Source: Rhizohabitans arisaemae
GTDB taxonomy: Bacteria > Actinomycetota > Actinomycetes > Streptosporangiales > Streptosporangiaceae
DNA: 64,000 nucleotides
Direction of reading: 5' to 3'
Assembly (NCBI RefSeq): GCF_025996515.1
Contig: NZ_BLRH01000060.1
Span: 1,550,001-1,614,000 of the forward strand
The notes under the pieces: generated by a model
The model's database searches: none
Seen by the model: only the letters and a program-made list of their open reading frames with translations
Told to the model about the DNA's origin: nothing
Part shown: positions 1-6,452 of the stretch, one piece after another
Position numbering within the stretch: position 1 is the stretch's first letter
Layout: each line of letters opens with the position of its first letter
Made by a program: the position numbers and the translations under genes

Positions 1-599
1 GCGCTGCTACGGAGCTTCTCCAGGCCCCGGCCATGGTCGACCGGCCGGAGCTCACAGGGAGCCTGATACCGGAGCCGGGCGACGGTCTCCTCAAGCTCGG
101 GTGAGACCAGCAGGAGGGTCCCGACGACCACGGCCAGGCCGAGCACGTGGAGGAGGCCGAGTCCGCTGACCAGCTGCCAGCCGGACTGATGGACCCCGAC
201 GGTGCCAAGGGCCAGGAGCGTCAGCACGACCGTCCGGGATATCGCGCGCAGGCCCACGGGGGTGGAGCTGACCTCGCCGAAGCATCCGCAGCCGACGTCC
301 GGGCGGCGTCTGCGCAGTTCCACCAGGACGAAGGTGGAGACCGCGAAGAACGCGGCGGTCAGCCACCTGACGAGGGAGTGCGTCCCGGCCATCAGCAGCG
401 CCGCCAAGGTGAACTCGCCTAGCGCGCAGCTGACCATCGCGGGTGCACGCCAGGTCTCCCGGATCAGGATGGCCGGCCCAAGCCTGGTCAGGCCCCCAGG
501 GGTGGCCTCCCGGCCAGAAGTGATCACCTTTGCCAGCCCGCCGAGGGTCAGCAGGAGCGCGAGAACCGGCAGCCCGGCCGCGCGTATCGCCTCCGACAC
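1..599 (-). CDS. MauE/DoxX-like redox-associated membrane protein (partial, C-terminus outside window)
   Basis: The reverse strand is open from a GTG at 599 to the left edge, so the C-terminus is missing. The visible 199 residues form several hydrophobic helices (LPVLALLLTLGG, FTLAALLMAG, VVLTLLALG, VLGLAVVVGTLLLV). Between helices 3 and 4 lies VGCGCFGE, the Cys-x-Cys motif of MauE-type proteins. MauE homologues are four-helix membrane proteins thought to help disulfide handling or electron transfer to secreted partners. The gene starts 8 bases after the stop of the RlpA-like gene, so the two are probably one transcript. The start is chosen from frame and the upstream GGGGTGAG; other starts are possible. 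The family call is from motif and topology only. Confidence 0.72.
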   Translation of the reverse strand, partial: MSEAIRAAGLPVLALLLTLGGLAKVITSGREATPGGLTRLGPAILIRETWRAPAMVSCALGEFTLAALLMAGTHSLVRWLTAAFFAVSTFVLVELRRRRPDVGCGCFGEVSSTPVGLRAISRTVVLTLLALGTVGVHQSGWQLVSGLGLLHVLGLAVVVGTLLLVSPELEETVARLRYQAPCELRPVDHGRGLEKLRSS

Positions 600-606
600 C
601 CGTGTC

Positions 607-1554
607 TCACCCCAATCCAATCCGTGCGTTGAAGCAGCCCGAGGTCAGGTCGCCGCCGAGCTCGACGAAGGTCGTCGGCGGAAGGTCCACGATCCGGCCG
701 CGTGGGGAGGTGCCGCACTCGACACATCGATCGCAGAACTTTCCGGTGAGGCAGCCGCATTCGACGATGGGTACGGCTGCCGCCCGGCCGGTGCAGACGT
801 TGCGGACGTAGAGGAGGCTCCCGATCGCGAGATAGGGCAGGCCGGCGCAGGAGACCCCTCCATCGGCGCAGCCGGTGTCGGCCTCCTCCAGCATCGGGTA
901 GGCCGCGCCCCGGTTGCCGTTCTCGAAGTAGGCGTCGTACCAGGTCGCGGTCCCGGAGATCCGGGACGGCACGCTTCCGTAGACCCGGGAGGCCGGGGGG
1001 ATCGCGGTCGCCTTGTACGGCGGCTGGGAGGTCGCGGGCGTGCGCGCGGACACCACGCCCTCCTCGCGGAGTCCGATCACGTCGAAGAGGTAGCCGGGCT
1101 CGAACTGCGGGTGGCGGACCTGGATTCGCCCGGAGGTCTGGTAGGGGATCGACACCGTCCGGCGCCCGCGGTGCGGGCCGCAGTCGACCTCGACCGTGCG
1201 GTCCTTCGGGCCGCCGTTGATGCTGAGAATGATGCCGTTGACCCTGGTGACGTCGGCCCAGATCCGATCGACGACGCGTCCGGCCCGCTGGGTGCGGAGG
1301 ATCACCTGGGCGCCCACCGGGAGATCGTTGGGGGAGGTGGTGGATCCCCGCCAGGCGGTGGTCCACGGAGCCATGACGAGCCGCTTCTCCACGCCTTCTG
1401 GTGTCTCCAAAATAATGAGATGGGGGCTTATATCGAGAATTTCTCCGGTTATTGCACAGAGAGTCGTGTCATTGGCGGAATAGGTAGCACTGGGGCTACG
1501 GCCGAGTGCTGCGGCGGCCATGGCGCTACGGCGTTCGGCGGCCTGGTGCGACAT
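607..1554 (-). CDS. RlpA-like double-psi beta-barrel protein
   Basis: 315 residues, ATG start with GGGAGAGG just upstream. Residues about 30-150 form a beta-rich, OB-like region. Residues about 198-315 resemble an RlpA/expansin double-psi beta-barrel: GTATWYDAYF at about 201 matches the GxASWY start, and RIVDLPPTTFVELGG near 291 matches the RVIDLS..AA..LG end. The second half is unusually Cys-rich (VECGCL, CDRCVECG), suggesting disulfides or metal binding. RlpA-fold proteins usually act on or bind cell wall glycans, yet no N-terminal signal peptide or transmembrane helix is visible here, so export is uncertain. The downstream MauE-like gene could supply redox chemistry to the cysteines; that link is inference. 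Confidence 0.62.
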   Translation of the reverse strand: MSHQAAERRSAMAAAALGRSPSATYSANDTTLCAITGEILDISPHLIILETPEGVEKRLVMAPWTTAWRGSTTSPNDLPVGAQVILRTQRAGRVVDRIWADVTRVNGIILSINGGPKDRTVEVDCGPHRGRRTVSIPYQTSGRIQVRHPQFEPGYLFDVIGLREEGVVSARTPATSQPPYKATAIPPASRVYGSVPSRISGTATWYDAYFENGNRGAAYPMLEEADTGCADGGVSCAGLPYLAIGSLLYVRNVCTGRAAAVPIVECGCLTGKFCDRCVECGTSPRGRIVDLPPTTFVELGGDLTSGCFNARIGLG

Positions 1555-1809
1555 TGCCTCTCCCGGTGGCGGCTGCGATGTTGAAGAGGAACCTGGGGTT
1601 GTCGGCGAGCATCGTCAACAGCGTCACACGGCACTCGGGGTTTGTTGCCCCTTTTGAGGGGATTATCGGAAACTCGCAGGTGACGGGTAGAAATATATAT
1701 ACCCAAGAAACAAGTTCGCATCAGCGATGAGTCATATTTCTAATCCCCGCTCACGTCTTCAGGCGGCAGGCGGCCGCCTTGGTGGATCTTTGCCGGCGAC
1801 AGGGGAAAA

Positions 1810-1837
1810 CCTGATTCCACGGTCAGTCGGAATCAGG
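1810..1837 (+). promoter_or_regulatory. Perfect 9-bp hairpin upstream of the SigE-family sigma gene
   Basis: CCTGATTCC and GGAATCAGG are exact inverted repeats separated by 10 bases, ending 55 bases before the sigma factor start. It could be an operator or a leader-RNA stem. The rest of the 338-base divergent gap (1555-1892) holds an AT-rich patch near 1690-1735 (with GGGTA/TACCC arms) that probably contains the promoters; no clear -35/-10 pair was identified and no gene was seen. Confidence 0.5.
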
Positions 1838-1892
1838 CCGTAGGGTGCGATTCTGCTGACGACATGTACCTGAGTGACGGCCTCCCGTCATC

Positions 1893-2444
1893 GTGAGCGA
1901 CGACGGGCATGAGGAGTTCCGCCAGTATGTCGTGGCGCGGGGACCGACCCTGCTGCGCGCGGCGTACACGCTCACGGGTAACCGAGCCGATGCCGAGGAC
2001 CTCCTGCAGGCCGCGTTGACCAAGACCTATCTGGCCTGGGAGGGCATCCAGGAGCGTGCGGCCCTGGATGGCTATGTCCGCAGAGCCATGGTCAACATTC
2101 AGATCTCATGGTGGCGGCGTCGCCGGCTCCGGGAACACCTCTTCGACGAGGTGCCCGAACCGTCCGTCGCACCGGAGCCGGACGGGGATCTGCACGTACA
2201 GCTTCAGGAGGCGCTGGACCGCCTGCCTCCCCGGCAGCGCGCGGTGGTCGTTCTCCGGTACTACGAGGACCTGACCGAGCCGGAGATCGCCAAAATCCTC
2301 GAGATCAACGTGGGCACCGTCAAGAGCACCCTCTCCCGGGCCGTGGCCAAGCTCCGCGGTTTCCTGGCGGGGTGTGAGCCGTACGAGACGATCGTTCCCC
2401 GGCAACGTCAGCCGCAGGACGACACCTCGTTGAGCGGCGTCTAG
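1893..2444 (+). CDS. SigE-family ECF RNA polymerase sigma factor
   Basis: 183 residues from a GTG. The sigma-2 region (about residues 12-75) has TLLRAAYTLTGNRADAEDLLQ and the basic WWRRRRLREH segment. The sigma-4 region (about 105-165) has LPPRQRAVVVLRYYEDLTEPEIA, then a helix-turn-helix with NVGTVKSTLSRAVAKLR. This matches the short SigE-type ECF group common in actinobacteria, which directs core polymerase to a small regulon. No anti-sigma gene sits next to it; the only close neighbour is a convergent MarR gene overlapping by 4 bases. The upstream hairpin at 1810-1837 may be part of its control. Targets are unknown. Confidence 0.9.
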   Translation: MSDDGHEEFRQYVVARGPTLLRAAYTLTGNRADAEDLLQAALTKTYLAWEGIQERAALDGYVRRAMVNIQISWWRRRRLREHLFDEVPEPSVAPEPDGDLHVQLQEALDRLPPRQRAVVVLRYYEDLTEPEIAKILEINVGTVKSTLSRAVAKLRGFLAGCEPYETIVPRQRQPQDDTSLSGV

Positions 2445-2929
2445 GGCTCGGCGGTCCGCGCGGCGAGGTCGCTGCCGGCCGTCGCGCAGGGGCGGACGTG
2501 GTCCCGGATGACGCGGAGGGCGTCCAGCAGCGCCGTCAGCTGCTCGGGTGTGAGCAGGCCGGTGAGCCAGCGATCGAGGTCCAGCAGGTGCTGCGGTACG
2601 ACCTCGGCGAGTCGTTTGGCACCGGCTTCGGTGAGCGCCGCGTACGAGGTCCGCCGGTCATGGGGGCAGGACTCCCGGATGACGAGCCCGCCACGTTCCA
2701 GACGGTCCACCACGCGGGTGATGCCGCTGGTCGAGAAGGCGGTCTGCGCGGCGAGGTCGCTCATGCGGAGTCGCCGTCCGGGGGTACGGGCGAGCCGGAT
2801 CAAGGCGTCGAAGTCGACGGAGGACAGGCCGTGCTCGCTGAGGGCGGGTGCCGTCTTGGCCGCCAGTCCCTCGTGCGTCTCGACGATCAAGCCCATTGCG
2901 GTGAGGCGCGGGTCCTCGAAGAGCTCCAT
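2441..2929 (-). CDS. MarR-family transcriptional regulator
   Basis: 162 residues with the winged helix-turn-helix of MarR proteins in the middle: RMSDLAAQTAFSTSGITRVV is the recognition part, followed by DRLERGGLVIRE and the wing ending DRRTSYAALTEAG. MarR proteins are dimers that usually repress a divergent gene and release DNA on binding a phenolic ligand or on oxidation. The gene diverges from yceI; the 99-base space between them carries a long inverted repeat overlapping a consensus-like promoter (2949-3008), so it very likely regulates yceI and itself. Its last four bases overlap the end of the sigma factor gene. Confidence 0.9.
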   Translation of the reverse strand: MELFEDPRLTAMGLIVETHEGLAAKTAPALSEHGLSSVDFDALIRLARTPGRRLRMSDLAAQTAFSTSGITRVVDRLERGGLVIRESCPHDRRTSYAALTEAGAKRLAEVVPQHLLDLDRWLTGLLTPEQLTALLDALRVIRDHVRPCATAGSDLAARTAEP

Positions 2930-2948
2930 GCCGCCATCCTAGCGGAAA

Positions 2949-3008
2949 GTTGACACTGCAAATGGTCCTCGTGTAGATATCTGACATAGCAACTATTTGC
3001 ATGGCAAC
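2949..3008. promoter_or_regulatory. MarR/yceI divergent promoter with inverted-repeat operator
   Basis: On the plus strand TTGACA (2950-2955) and TAGATA (2974-2979) are 18 bases apart, a good sigma-70-type promoter reading into yceI. Arms GTTGACACTGCAAAT (2949-2963) and ATTTGCATGGCAAC (2995-3008) are imperfect inverted repeats, and the palindrome AGATATCT (2975-2982) lies at their centre. The arms cover the -35 and the early transcribed region, which fits repression by the adjacent MarR protein. A strong ribosome site GAGGAG lies at 3015-3020. Confidence 0.6.
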
Positions 3009-3028
3009 CTCATTGAGGAGTTCCGCAT

Positions 3029-3607
3029 ATGGCTACCAGTCAGCTCGCGACCCGGGACTGGGAGGGCATCGCGCTCCCCACGCCCGGCACCTTCGACCTC
3101 GACGTCGTCCACACCACCATCGGATTCGTCGCCCGGCACATGATGGTGAGCAAGGTGCGCGGCCGGTTCGGTGAGTTCTCGGGCAGCGTCACCATCGCCG
3201 AGGACCCGCTGGAGTCGACCGCGGAGGCGGTCATCAAGACCGCGAGCGTCGACACCGGCGTCGCCGACCGGGACGCACACCTTCGGAGCGAGGACTTCTT
3301 CGCCGCGGAGAAGTTCCCTGAGATGATCTTCCGTACCACGCGGATCACCGGGCACTCGGGTGACCGGATCACCGCCCTCGGGGAGCTGACCATCCGCGAC
3401 GTCACCAAGGAGATCGAGCTCAAGGTCGAGTACGAGGGCTTCCAGCGATCGCCGTGGGGGCAGGACGTCTTCGGCTTCGCGATCAGTGCCGAGCTGGACC
3501 GTGAGGCGTTCGGTCTCACCTGGAACCAGGCGCTGGAGGCCGGCGGTGTCATGGTCGGCAAGAAGATCAAGATCGAGATCGAAGGTGAGGCGATCCGCCG
3601 CTCCTGA
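3029..3607 (+). CDS. YceI family lipid/isoprenoid-binding-like protein
   Basis: 192 residues, ATG 8 bases after GAGGAG. It starts near the family core: GTFDLDVVHTTIGFVARHMM, then KVRGRFGEFSGSVTI, then VDTGVADRDAHLRSEDFF, and ends with the beta-strand KKIKIEIEGEAI. YceI proteins form a lipocalin-like barrel that binds polyprenyl or fatty amides; many are exported, but this one has no signal peptide and is probably cytoplasmic, as is common for actinobacterial members. It is divergent from a MarR gene and probably its main target. Length fits the family. Confidence 0.93.
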   Translation: MATSQLATRDWEGIALPTPGTFDLDVVHTTIGFVARHMMVSKVRGRFGEFSGSVTIAEDPLESTAEAVIKTASVDTGVADRDAHLRSEDFFAAEKFPEMIFRTTRITGHSGDRITALGELTIRDVTKEIELKVEYEGFQRSPWGQDVFGFAISAELDREAFGLTWNQALEAGGVMVGKKIKIEIEGEAIRRS

Positions 3608-3710
3608 GGTTGCCCACAGGCTGTGGACAACTTTTCCGGAGACCGGGAGGAAAGCGAGGCGGCATTCGCTTTGCCGCCTCGCTGCCTGGCCGGTAGTCTT
3701 TCCTGAGCCG

Positions 3711-3799
3711 GGAGGCTTCGCCTAGTCAGGTCTATGGCGCCGCACTGCTAATGCGGTTTGGGTTCACGCCCATCCGGGGTTCAAATCCCCGAGCCTCCG
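3711..3799 (+). tRNA. tRNA-Ser (anticodon GCU)
   Basis: Acceptor arms GGAGGCT (3711-3717) and AGCCTCC (3792-3798) pair fully. The anticodon stem CCGCA/TGCGG holds loop CTGCTAA, giving anticodon GCU (3747-3749) for AGC/AGU. The T loop GGTTCAAATCC is canonical, and a long variable arm is present as expected for class II tRNA-Ser. CCA is not encoded. A terminator follows at 3808. Confidence 0.95.
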
Positions 3800-3807
3800 C
3801 TGATCAG

Positions 3808-3838
3808 AGGCCCTCACTCCACCACGGAGCGAGGGCCT
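3808..3838 (+). terminator. Terminator after tRNA-Ser
   Basis: AGGCCCTCACTCC and GGAGCGAGGGCCT form a 13-bp stem with one mismatch and a 5-base loop, followed by TTTCT. It sits 8 bases after the tRNA. Confidence 0.8.
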
Positions 3839-3944
3839 TTCTGAGCTTGAGATGCCGTCACGGTTCCAGTCGCAATTGTCGGTTCAGCAGCCCCAGAGTG
3901 CCGAGGCCGGTTCCCAGCCCCGCGTCGCGCAGGAGATTGTGGCG

Positions 3945-4982
3945 TCAGTCGGTGTCATGGGAGACCAGCAGGCTCAGCACGTTCCCGCCCGGGCTGAGCG
4001 CGCCGATCGCGAGTTCCCGGTCCACCCAGTACGGTTCCCGCCGGGTGAGTTTGAAGGCCAGCCAAGTCCATCGGGCGGCGAGTTCGTTGACCCGGTGGAC
4101 GGACGCGTCGGCGGGGGCACGCACGAGGCCCGCGATCGACTGCCACACCTTCATCCTGCCGTATCCGCCGCGCGAGCCATTCCCGAAGACGGAATTGCCG
4201 TAGGCCATGGTGAGCAGCTCCCCCACCACGCTGCCCAGGCTTGCCACCTGGCCGTTCAGCGCACCCGTGGCTCTGTGGGCATCCGGCAGGAACGCGTTCA
4301 CCCACAACGACGCCACCTCCCCGGGATCGAAACGCCGGGGAAGTTCGATGATCTCCGCCCAGCTACTGCTCCAGTGCTGCACCGCGGAGGAGATGAGCTC
4401 CTTGTCGTGCTTTGTGCTCACGATCCTTGACTCGCATATCGGTACCTTCGCCAGCCAGGCGTCCCACAACGGGGTGGATTCCCGATATCCCCCCCACTCG
4501 CCTTTCTGGGCCTGGGGAAGCCACTCGATCTCCGGGTGCTCCGGAACGGAGAAGTCGCTGTAGCTTGCCCACGGGAAGTCGTAGAGGTATGTGTGGCGTT
4601 CTCCCCTGGATCGCTTGAGAGGCAGTCCCGCGAGGGGATGCCCCAGCTCCCGCAGGGCGCCTGCGCAACGCACCGCCGCGGGAACCCGGGTCAGATTGAC
4701 GCGGCGCAACACCAGCTCCTGCATCAGGCAGGCGACCAGCTCCGCCCAGTTGTCCAGCCTGAGCGGGACGCGTTCCAGCAGTGGCAGCAATCGGCGAACC
4801 GGCCGCTTCTCGGCCAGCAGGGCGGCCAGGTCGCGGACATGCCGAGGGTTGGTGAGCGGCTTGCACACCAGGGAGGCCAGTCCCTCGACGTCGACCGGGA
4901 CACTCCACAGGGCCGGATCGTCCGGACCCCTACTCAAGCTCACGACAGCCGTCCACGTGGTCTCTTTCTTCTTCATCCACAC
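3945..4982 (-). CDS. Uncharacterised protein, DUF6183-like
   Basis: 345 residues, soluble, no signal peptide or membrane helix. The N-terminal third is Leu/Arg-rich and helical (VRDLAALLAEKRPVRRLLPL). The C-terminal half contains GNSVFGNGSRGGYGRMKVWQ and ARWTWLAFKLTRREPYWVDR, which resemble actinobacterial proteins grouped as DUF6183; that match is from memory and not certain. No catalytic signature was recognised. It starts MWMKKKETTW; the second Met is an equally possible start. It stands alone between a tRNA and a YciI-like gene, pointing away from the latter. Confidence 0.6.
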   Translation of the reverse strand: MWMKKKETTWTAVVSLSRGPDDPALWSVPVDVEGLASLVCKPLTNPRHVRDLAALLAEKRPVRRLLPLLERVPLRLDNWAELVACLMQELVLRRVNLTRVPAAVRCAGALRELGHPLAGLPLKRSRGERHTYLYDFPWASYSDFSVPEHPEIEWLPQAQKGEWGGYRESTPLWDAWLAKVPICESRIVSTKHDKELISSAVQHWSSSWAEIIELPRRFDPGEVASLWVNAFLPDAHRATGALNGQVASLGSVVGELLTMAYGNSVFGNGSRGGYGRMKVWQSIAGLVRAPADASVHRVNELAARWTWLAFKLTRREPYWVDRELAIGALSPGGNVLSLLVSHDTD

Positions 4983-5293
4983 ACCCGTATGGATAGCCGG
5001 ACGGGCTTGCGTGCCGGTTGTGAGCCATTGGCGGATCCGGTGCTCTGGGATCGTGCACGTGGTCGCTTGGCAGGCACCACGATGGTGATCGTGGTCACCG
5101 GTGGCTGATCGAGGGCAGCCTGCCCTTGGCGGGCGCGTGGGTGTGCATCGAACCCTCCGACGAGATCAACCTCATGCGCGGCCCCTGGCGAGCACGCATC
5201 ACCTGCTGACGGGTCAACAGGCTTGAGGGGCCGACGATGGCTTGGTTGATCAGTGTGGAGCCGTCGCTCTGGGCCATGGTAAGAACTCTCGGC
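4983..5293 (+). other. Gap with possible gene remnant
   Basis: About 310 bases between divergent genes. A plus-strand frame running to a TGA at about 5210 reads HRWLIEGSLPLAGAWVC, then EPSDEINLMRGPWRARITC. It looks protein-like but has no start, so it may be the tail of a decayed gene. No promoter was assigned. Confidence 0.25.
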
Positions 5294-5842
5294 ATGGAGT
5301 TCTTCTGTTACCACCGCGATCGGCCTGACTCTGCGAAGCTGCGCGACGAGCTGCTGGAAGAACATTGGTCCTACATGGATCGGTACGCGGCGCAGCTGAT
5401 CGCCCGTGGCCCGACCTTCGACGCCGGCGGAGACACGGCCACCGGCAGCGTGCACATCGTCGACCTGCCGGATCTCGCCACTGCGCGGGCGTTCGTCTTC
5501 GACGAGCCCAACTACCAGGCCGGTGTGTACCGGGACGTGGTGCTGCGCCGATGGCGCAACGTGCTGGGGCGCACCATGTGGGATTTCCCCGGTGGCCGAG
5601 ACGGCGGCAACCGGTATCTGGTGCTGGGCCTCGGCTCCGGCCAGGCCGCCGATCTCGTCCCGCCATCCGACCGGGACGAGTTGATCGCGTATGGGCCACT
5701 GCTGTCCGACGACGGCACCACATGGCTGGGTACGGCGCTCCTGGTCCGGGCGCAGGACCCGGATGCGGCACGCGCCGTCCTGACCTTGGACAGGTATGCC
5801 GACATCGAGGTCCACGACTGGGAATTCGGTGGGCGGCGGTAA
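5294..5842 (+). CDS. YciI-like domain protein
   Basis: 182 residues from ATG 5294, chosen because the conserved fold begins at MEFFCYHRDRP. The frame is open further upstream, but the ribosome site there is not better. The first half matches the YciI pattern: a beta-strand, then a helix around EEHWSYMDRYAAQLIARGPT, and strands VHIVDLPDLATARAFVFDEP followed by YRDVVLRRWRN. YciI proteins are small ferredoxin-like folds, some with a His-Asp pair acting as dehalogenases or hydrolases; most are uncharacterised. The C-terminal half repeats a similar strand-helix pattern (ELIAYGPLLSDDGTTWLGTA), so it may be a tandem YciI fold. It lies on the same strand as the peptide and peptidase genes downstream but is separated by 431 bases. 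Confidence 0.7.
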   Translation: MEFFCYHRDRPDSAKLRDELLEEHWSYMDRYAAQLIARGPTFDAGGDTATGSVHIVDLPDLATARAFVFDEPNYQAGVYRDVVLRRWRNVLGRTMWDFPGGRDGGNRYLVLGLGSGQAADLVPPSDRDELIAYGPLLSDDGTTWLGTALLVRAQDPDAARAVLTLDRYADIEVHDWEFGGRR

Positions 5843-6273
5843 TGAACGCTTGACGGTTCCGTCGTGATCATCCGTCTGAGGCCTGGCATCGCCGGTGCTC
5901 AAGAAGGATCGAAGCAGGCAGTCATGCGTTGATATGCGATCGGTGGGCTGCTCGGCATCGTCGAAGGATCACGCTGGGCCCGCGACGGTTTCGGAAATCC
6001 ATTGCTTACTCTCGGTCTCGCTATTCGATCAAAATTATTCTTTGCGTGATAGCGATTTTGATGTGGTTTTCTACTGTGCTCCATTCTATTCCGGGAGTTT
6101 AGGCAGGAGGATCACCGATACGGTCGGATCTTCGGGATGCATGCCGCCGAGGGTTGGGGAGAATTGGCGATCACCGTCGAGGGTGTCATCCGTGTTTATC
6201 GATCCCAGGCCCGGGGACACTTGTCGCCATAATCGCTCATTCCGGGGCGAATCAACAGATCCGGGAGGCTAAC
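5843..6273 (+). promoter_or_regulatory. AT-richer leader region upstream of the peptide/peptidase unit
   Basis: No convincing gene. Positions about 5995-6100 are clearly lower in GC than the surroundings and probably hold the promoter for the downstream peptide and prolyl oligopeptidase. A purine-rich AGGAGG occurs at 6105-6110 without a start codon at the right distance. A short open frame ends at a TAA near 6230 (see rejected items). Confidence 0.35.
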
Positions 6274-6369
6274 ATGAATGGATACCTGCCGTATCGGGAG
6301 ACCACTCCGGCTGCCCGCACCGGCGGCGCACGCGGCTGGCAGGCGGACATTCTTCGCGGTCAGTCGTAG
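6274..6369 (+). CDS. 31-residue peptide, candidate precursor or leader peptide
   Basis: ATG at 6274 lies 5 bases after a strong ribosome site GGGAGG (6263-6268). The product is 31 residues: it starts MNGYLPYRETTPAARTGG and ends WQADILRGQS. It has two Pro (6, 12), two Tyr, one Trp and no Cys, and no membrane segment. A 17-bp hairpin follows 8 bases after the stop, then a prolyl oligopeptidase gene. It could be a peptide substrate of that peptidase, a ribosomal peptide precursor, or an attenuation leader. No modification enzyme is adjacent. It matches no family I recognise; reality of the gene rests on the ribosome site and position. Confidence 0.45.
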   Translation: MNGYLPYRETTPAARTGGARGWQADILRGQS

Positions 6370-6377
6370 CTGAGCGA

Positions 6378-6417
6378 GCCGAGGTGCTGCGGTCTGTATC
6401 GACCGCAGTACCTCGGC
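6378..6417 (+). terminator. Strong hairpin between peptide gene and peptidase (terminator or attenuator)
   Basis: GCCGAGGTGCTGCGGTC (6378-6394) pairs with GACCGCAGTACCTCGGC (6401-6417), 17 bp with one G-T wobble and a 6-base loop. There is no T-run. It lies before the likely peptidase start (6453), so read-through or refolding would set peptidase expression. Confidence 0.6.
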
Positions 6418-6452
6418 CTATGACAGGCGGGAAATACATCCGGGGGGCGTTT

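Noticed and set aside
202-1584. Plus-strand open frame of 460 residues
   Set aside because: Antisense to the MauE-like and RlpA-like genes, which have clear domain matches; the plus frame is a high-GC shadow with no family pattern.
6137-6232. Short open frame (MHAAEGWGELAITVEGV...) upstream of the 31-residue peptide gene
   Set aside because: Codon use is plausible but there is no ribosome site and no similarity I recognise; could be a decayed gene tail.
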